Of a stretch of DNA of 10,150 nucleotides, positions 7,601 to 10,150 are shown in pieces; the first letter of the stretch is position 1, and each line of letters begins with the position of its first letter. Location: contig BBXU01000036.1 in assembly GCA_001598975.1 (NCBI GenBank), positions 1 to 10,150 of the forward strand, written 5' to 3'. Below the pieces are notes generated by a model that had not been told where the DNA came from, searched no databases, and was given only the letters and a program-made list of their open reading frames with translations. The DNA comes from Parachlorella kessleri (lineage: Eukaryota; Chlorophyta; Trebouxiophyceae; Chlorellales; Chlorellaceae). The position numbers and the translations under genes were made by a program.

Positions 7601-10099
7601 GGCCGCAGCCAGCAAGTGCAGGGCACGCCATGGGCCACAGCTCCGCACAAACGCGACGCCTGCAGCTTCCACCTGCCCCTGGCCCACAGCCGCCCCTCAT
7701 TCATCTGCCTGCCTGCACCGCGTGCAGCACCCAGCCGAGGCACCACAGGTGCCAGCTCGCAGCGTCCCATCCCACCCACCGTGGTGCAGAAGAGGTACGT
7801 CCTGCCGATGAAGTATGCCAGCGTCTCGTTGGCGATGATGCCCTGCGCCACCGCCTCCCCTAGCTTCATGCGCTGCGCCTTCTTCTCCTCCCCCATCTGC
7901 AGCGCCCGGCTGTATAGCAGCGGGTCCAGCCCCGCCACGTTCTTGAACTTGGGGTGGCTCTGCGGTAGGGGAGGCGGCAGGGGGTCTGGAGTGCCACTCT
8001 GGTGGAGAAAGGTGATTTGAACAGGGGGGGGACCCCCCGAGTTGCTGGGACAAGGAGGTGGCTGCACTCGAGTACGCTGTGCAAACAACCCACGAAAGCT
8101 TCACGGAGTGAAGCTTCTTGCGGTCTGTGCAAGCACCGAGCAGCAGCCAGCTGCGCATGCAGCAAGTGCTTTCCGTTGGGGGGCCTTTTCTCGTGATGCC
8201 AGCCTCAGCAAGACATGCAGCTCTGTAAGACTGAACAGTGCTGACGCCCGCAGGAGCATGGCTTAGCAAGACCGCTCCCATATGCTTGTCCCCCTACCTT
8301 GTCACTGGGGTTGACAAAGTGCTCAATCTCCGCTTGTGTGAACTCGCGTACGCGCAGCAGCCCCGCCCGCGGCGAGATCTCGTTACGGTAGCTGTTGCCA
8401 ATCTGCAGCCACCCTGCCAGCCAAACACGTCAGCAGTCAGCCTTTCCAAGGCAACCGCCCCTCCCTGCTGCCCTATCCCTGCTGCAACCCCTCCTCGTAA
8501 TTCTTACAGAGAACCGCCTAAAAGAAGAGTAGGTGATTTGCCCTAAAGTGAGAGCCTCATCCCCCACCGGCATCCACAAACTCTTGCATGTGTACTGGCC
8601 CACCTTGCCTAGCTGCCGCGCACGCCGGAAATCCCCCGCTGCCCTGCTATTACATATACAGTCCTTCCACGACATCAAGAAGGAGCCCCCGCAGGCCAGC
8701 CCCTGCCCTAACGAGCCGACCCACCTGCGCGGCCGCAAACGGCAGCTTGTTGCCGTTGTAGTACAGCAGGTCGCGGAAGTTGACAAAGATGCCCTGCGCA
8801 GTCTCTGGGCGCAGATACCCCACCAAGTCGCCGCGCGGCCCTATGCTGGTCCTGCACGATCAGGAAGGAAGACGAGGGGGGGACATGTTTGGAGGCAACA
8901 TGATGCATGCATCACATGACCAGGCGAGCCTTTGTGCGTGTAGGCACGCCTTTTTGTGCGGCTGGCATGCCCGCCCTGCAGGAGACAGCCACCAGTGGTG
9001 GGGAAACCTGCAGGCGGACTGAGCGGCGTGAAAAGACTCCAGCAGCGCCGGGTTGGCTAGTCTTTGGCCTGCCTGCCTCACTTGAACATGAGGTTGAAGG
9101 GGAAGGGGTCGGAGATGTCGTTCTTGGTGTCTGGCGCCTTGACGCCGTACTTCTTCAGCGCCGCGCCCAGCTCAGCCGCCTTGAGCTCACCCACACCCGC
9201 CAGCAGCTCCCGCGCCTCCTGCAGGCACATGCATGCACGTGCACGCTGAACAGAGGATATAGATGCAAACAGCGCGCACATTGGACCTGGACTGCCCAAG
9301 CCAGCTGGCACCTTCACAACACTTCATGTGAGGGCCACGGTGTTGGTGGGGTAAGGTTTGCCTAGCAACAGGCAAAAGAAATACACACTGAATGGAAGCC
9401 TTGTGATGTTTCATTTCTCCTCGCACAGCATACCAGGCATCACTGCCACAAGCTGGCCCCATGTACCCACACATTATCCCCTTGGAAGGCTTTGGTCAAG
9501 GGACGTCCGTCTCTGGCAGAATCCCTTGGCCCCCACCCACTTATCTTGACATGCCCAGGCTGTTCAAGGTGCTGCTTACCCACAGCGGACCCCTCAGGGT
9601 AAACCCCGTGTTCTTGTCTGTTCAATGTGCCACCTCATGTGCCAATGCTGTGAGCAACAATAACCCGCCCCCAACCTGACCCATCATGCCGGATGGAGAG
9701 GCCGGTCTATGTGGCTTGGCACCATGGCATCATGACACGACCTACCGCCACGGCCGCCCACCCATCCTGGCCCGCTCAGGCGTGAGTGCACCCTGACCAG
9801 ATCACACGCCTCCTGACCAACCCCTCACTCAACCAGGCCCTACAGACCTCCACTAGCCAGCGAGCCCCACAAACGCGCCCCCTCCGCCCGCCTTGTGCCA
9901 CCCGCCCACCCACCCTGGTCTGCTCGGCCGTGAGCGGGTGCTTCCTGTCCTCCAGCAGCGCCTCCAGGTGCCCCTCCAGCAGGTGGTCCGCGCGGTGGCA
10001 GTCGCCCGTCTTGACGTCCGTCACCATGAAGTCAGTGAAGCGATCCACGTGGCCAGAGGCCTTGAGAACCACCTCGGGCGTCACCGCAGGGCACTCAAT
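4676..10099 (-). CDS. GARS: Glycyl-tRNA synthetase (glycine--tRNA ligase), eukaryotic dimeric class II type, C-terminal 557 residues
   Basis: Twelve exons, in transcript order: 10099-9914, 9218-9082, 8851-8725, 8402-8298, 7959-7780, 7431-7279, 6901-6739, 6409-6280, 5909-5744, 5427-5327, 5126-5021 and 4795-4676 (1674 nt including TAG). The enzyme couples glycine to tRNA-Gly using ATP. The visible part opens [20 protein letters not shown], typical of the catalytic core. It continues with [12 protein letters not shown] (substrate-binding region, about 115-130), motif 2 with [16 protein letters not shown] (about 156-171), [20 protein letters not shown] (about 260-280) and ADRSAYDLR. Motif 3, PSFGIGR, is at about 403-409. 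The C-terminal anticodon-binding domain follows (about 435-540, with [17 protein letters not shown]). The protein ends DEE. Wording and length are closest to plant cytosolic GlyRS. Motif 1 and the N-terminus, where any organelle-targeting or WHEP part would lie, are outside the window, so its compartment cannot be decided. All eleven complete introns are GT-AG, 200-695 nt. Confidence 0.95.
8096..8116. repeat. Short perfect hairpin in a synthetase intron
   Basis: AAGCTTCAC at 8096-8104 and GTGAAGCTT at 8108-8116 are exact inverted copies separated by GGA. They lie inside the intron at 7960-8297. A 9-bp stem with a 3-nt loop could fold in RNA, but there is no T-run, conserved box or other sign of a function. 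Confidence 0.6.
9219..9913 (-). other. Longest intron of the glycyl-tRNA synthetase gene
   Basis: At 695 nt this intron is about twice the size of its neighbours. The donor is GTGGGT after ACCAGG, and the acceptor is CCTGCAG before 9218. No coding, RNA gene or repeat was recognised inside. The plus-strand side of its right part is very C-rich. Confidence 0.75.
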
Positions 10100-10131
10100 C
10101 TGCCAGGCAGCAGCGTAGGCGAGTGCCATGC

Positions 10132-10148
10132 GGGGGGGGGGGGGGGGG
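10132..10148. repeat. Homopolymer run of 17 G (C on the transcribed strand)
   Basis: The run ends two bases before the window edge and lies in the intron upstream of the first visible synthetase exon. On the transcript strand it is a C tract about 30 nt before the 3' splice site at 10100, so it can act as a pyrimidine tract. Its exact length is uncertain, because such runs are hard to sequence. Confidence 0.85.
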
Positions 10149-10150
10149 TA

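Noticed and set aside
7558..8281. Two long overlapping minus-strand open frames
   Set aside because: The first contains synthetase exon 5 (7780-7959) plus intron sequence. The second is the same DNA in another frame.
9776..10129. ATG at 10129 as the start of the glycyl-tRNA synthetase
   Set aside because: The family pattern begins mid-domain at IECPAV, directly after a CTGGCAG 3' splice site at 10100. Motif 1 and earlier parts are missing, so this is an internal exon and the ATG lies in the intron.
1..10150. CRISPR arrays, tRNA or rRNA genes, transposase genes
   Set aside because: None was seen by eye on either strand: no evenly spaced repeats, no tRNA-like TTCRANNC box with a matching cloverleaf, and no transposase- or reverse-transcriptase-like peptide.

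Overview
The window looks like nuclear DNA of a green alga (Chlorophyta). Its genes are split by many short spliceosomal introns, TGTAA polyadenylation-type signals occur where two of the three genes should end, the base composition is moderately GC-rich, and the proteins read most like plant and algal members of their families. The exact lineage cannot be read from the sequence; a Sphaeropleales- or Trebouxiophyceae-like alga is only a guess. No bacterial, viral or mobile-element gene was seen.

Layout, left to right. (1) Positions 1-1501, plus strand: the 3' end of a gene for a WDR46/Utp7-like ribosome-biogenesis protein. It comprises a partial intron (1-531) with a striking inverted repeat, then three exons at 532-645, 824-916 and 1394-1501. 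(2) Positions 1502-2401: the convergent intergenic region, with candidate poly(A) signals for both flanking genes. (3) Positions 2402-4038, minus strand: a complete seven-exon SWEET (MtN3/saliva) sugar transporter gene, assembled here from small exons with consistent phases. It has seven predicted membrane segments and a serine/alanine-rich tail. (4) Positions 4039-4675: the SWEET upstream region and the 3' UTR of the next gene. (5) Positions 4676-10099, minus strand: twelve exons coding the C-terminal 557 residues of a eukaryotic-type glycyl-tRNA synthetase; the N-terminal part lies beyond the right edge. A run of 17 G ends the window inside an intron.

All exon joins were placed by hand from splice consensus, reading phase and family conservation. 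They add up exactly: 1674 nt for the synthetase part and 990 nt for SWEET. The three genes are ordinary housekeeping or transport genes and form no evident pathway, although two serve protein synthesis (ribosome assembly and tRNA charging). The most interesting observations concern RNA: a long intronic hairpin, three GC-AG introns among 19 complete introns, and two places in SWEET where alternative splicing or intron retention would give an in-frame or clean protein variant. I found no evidence of a new multi-gene system.
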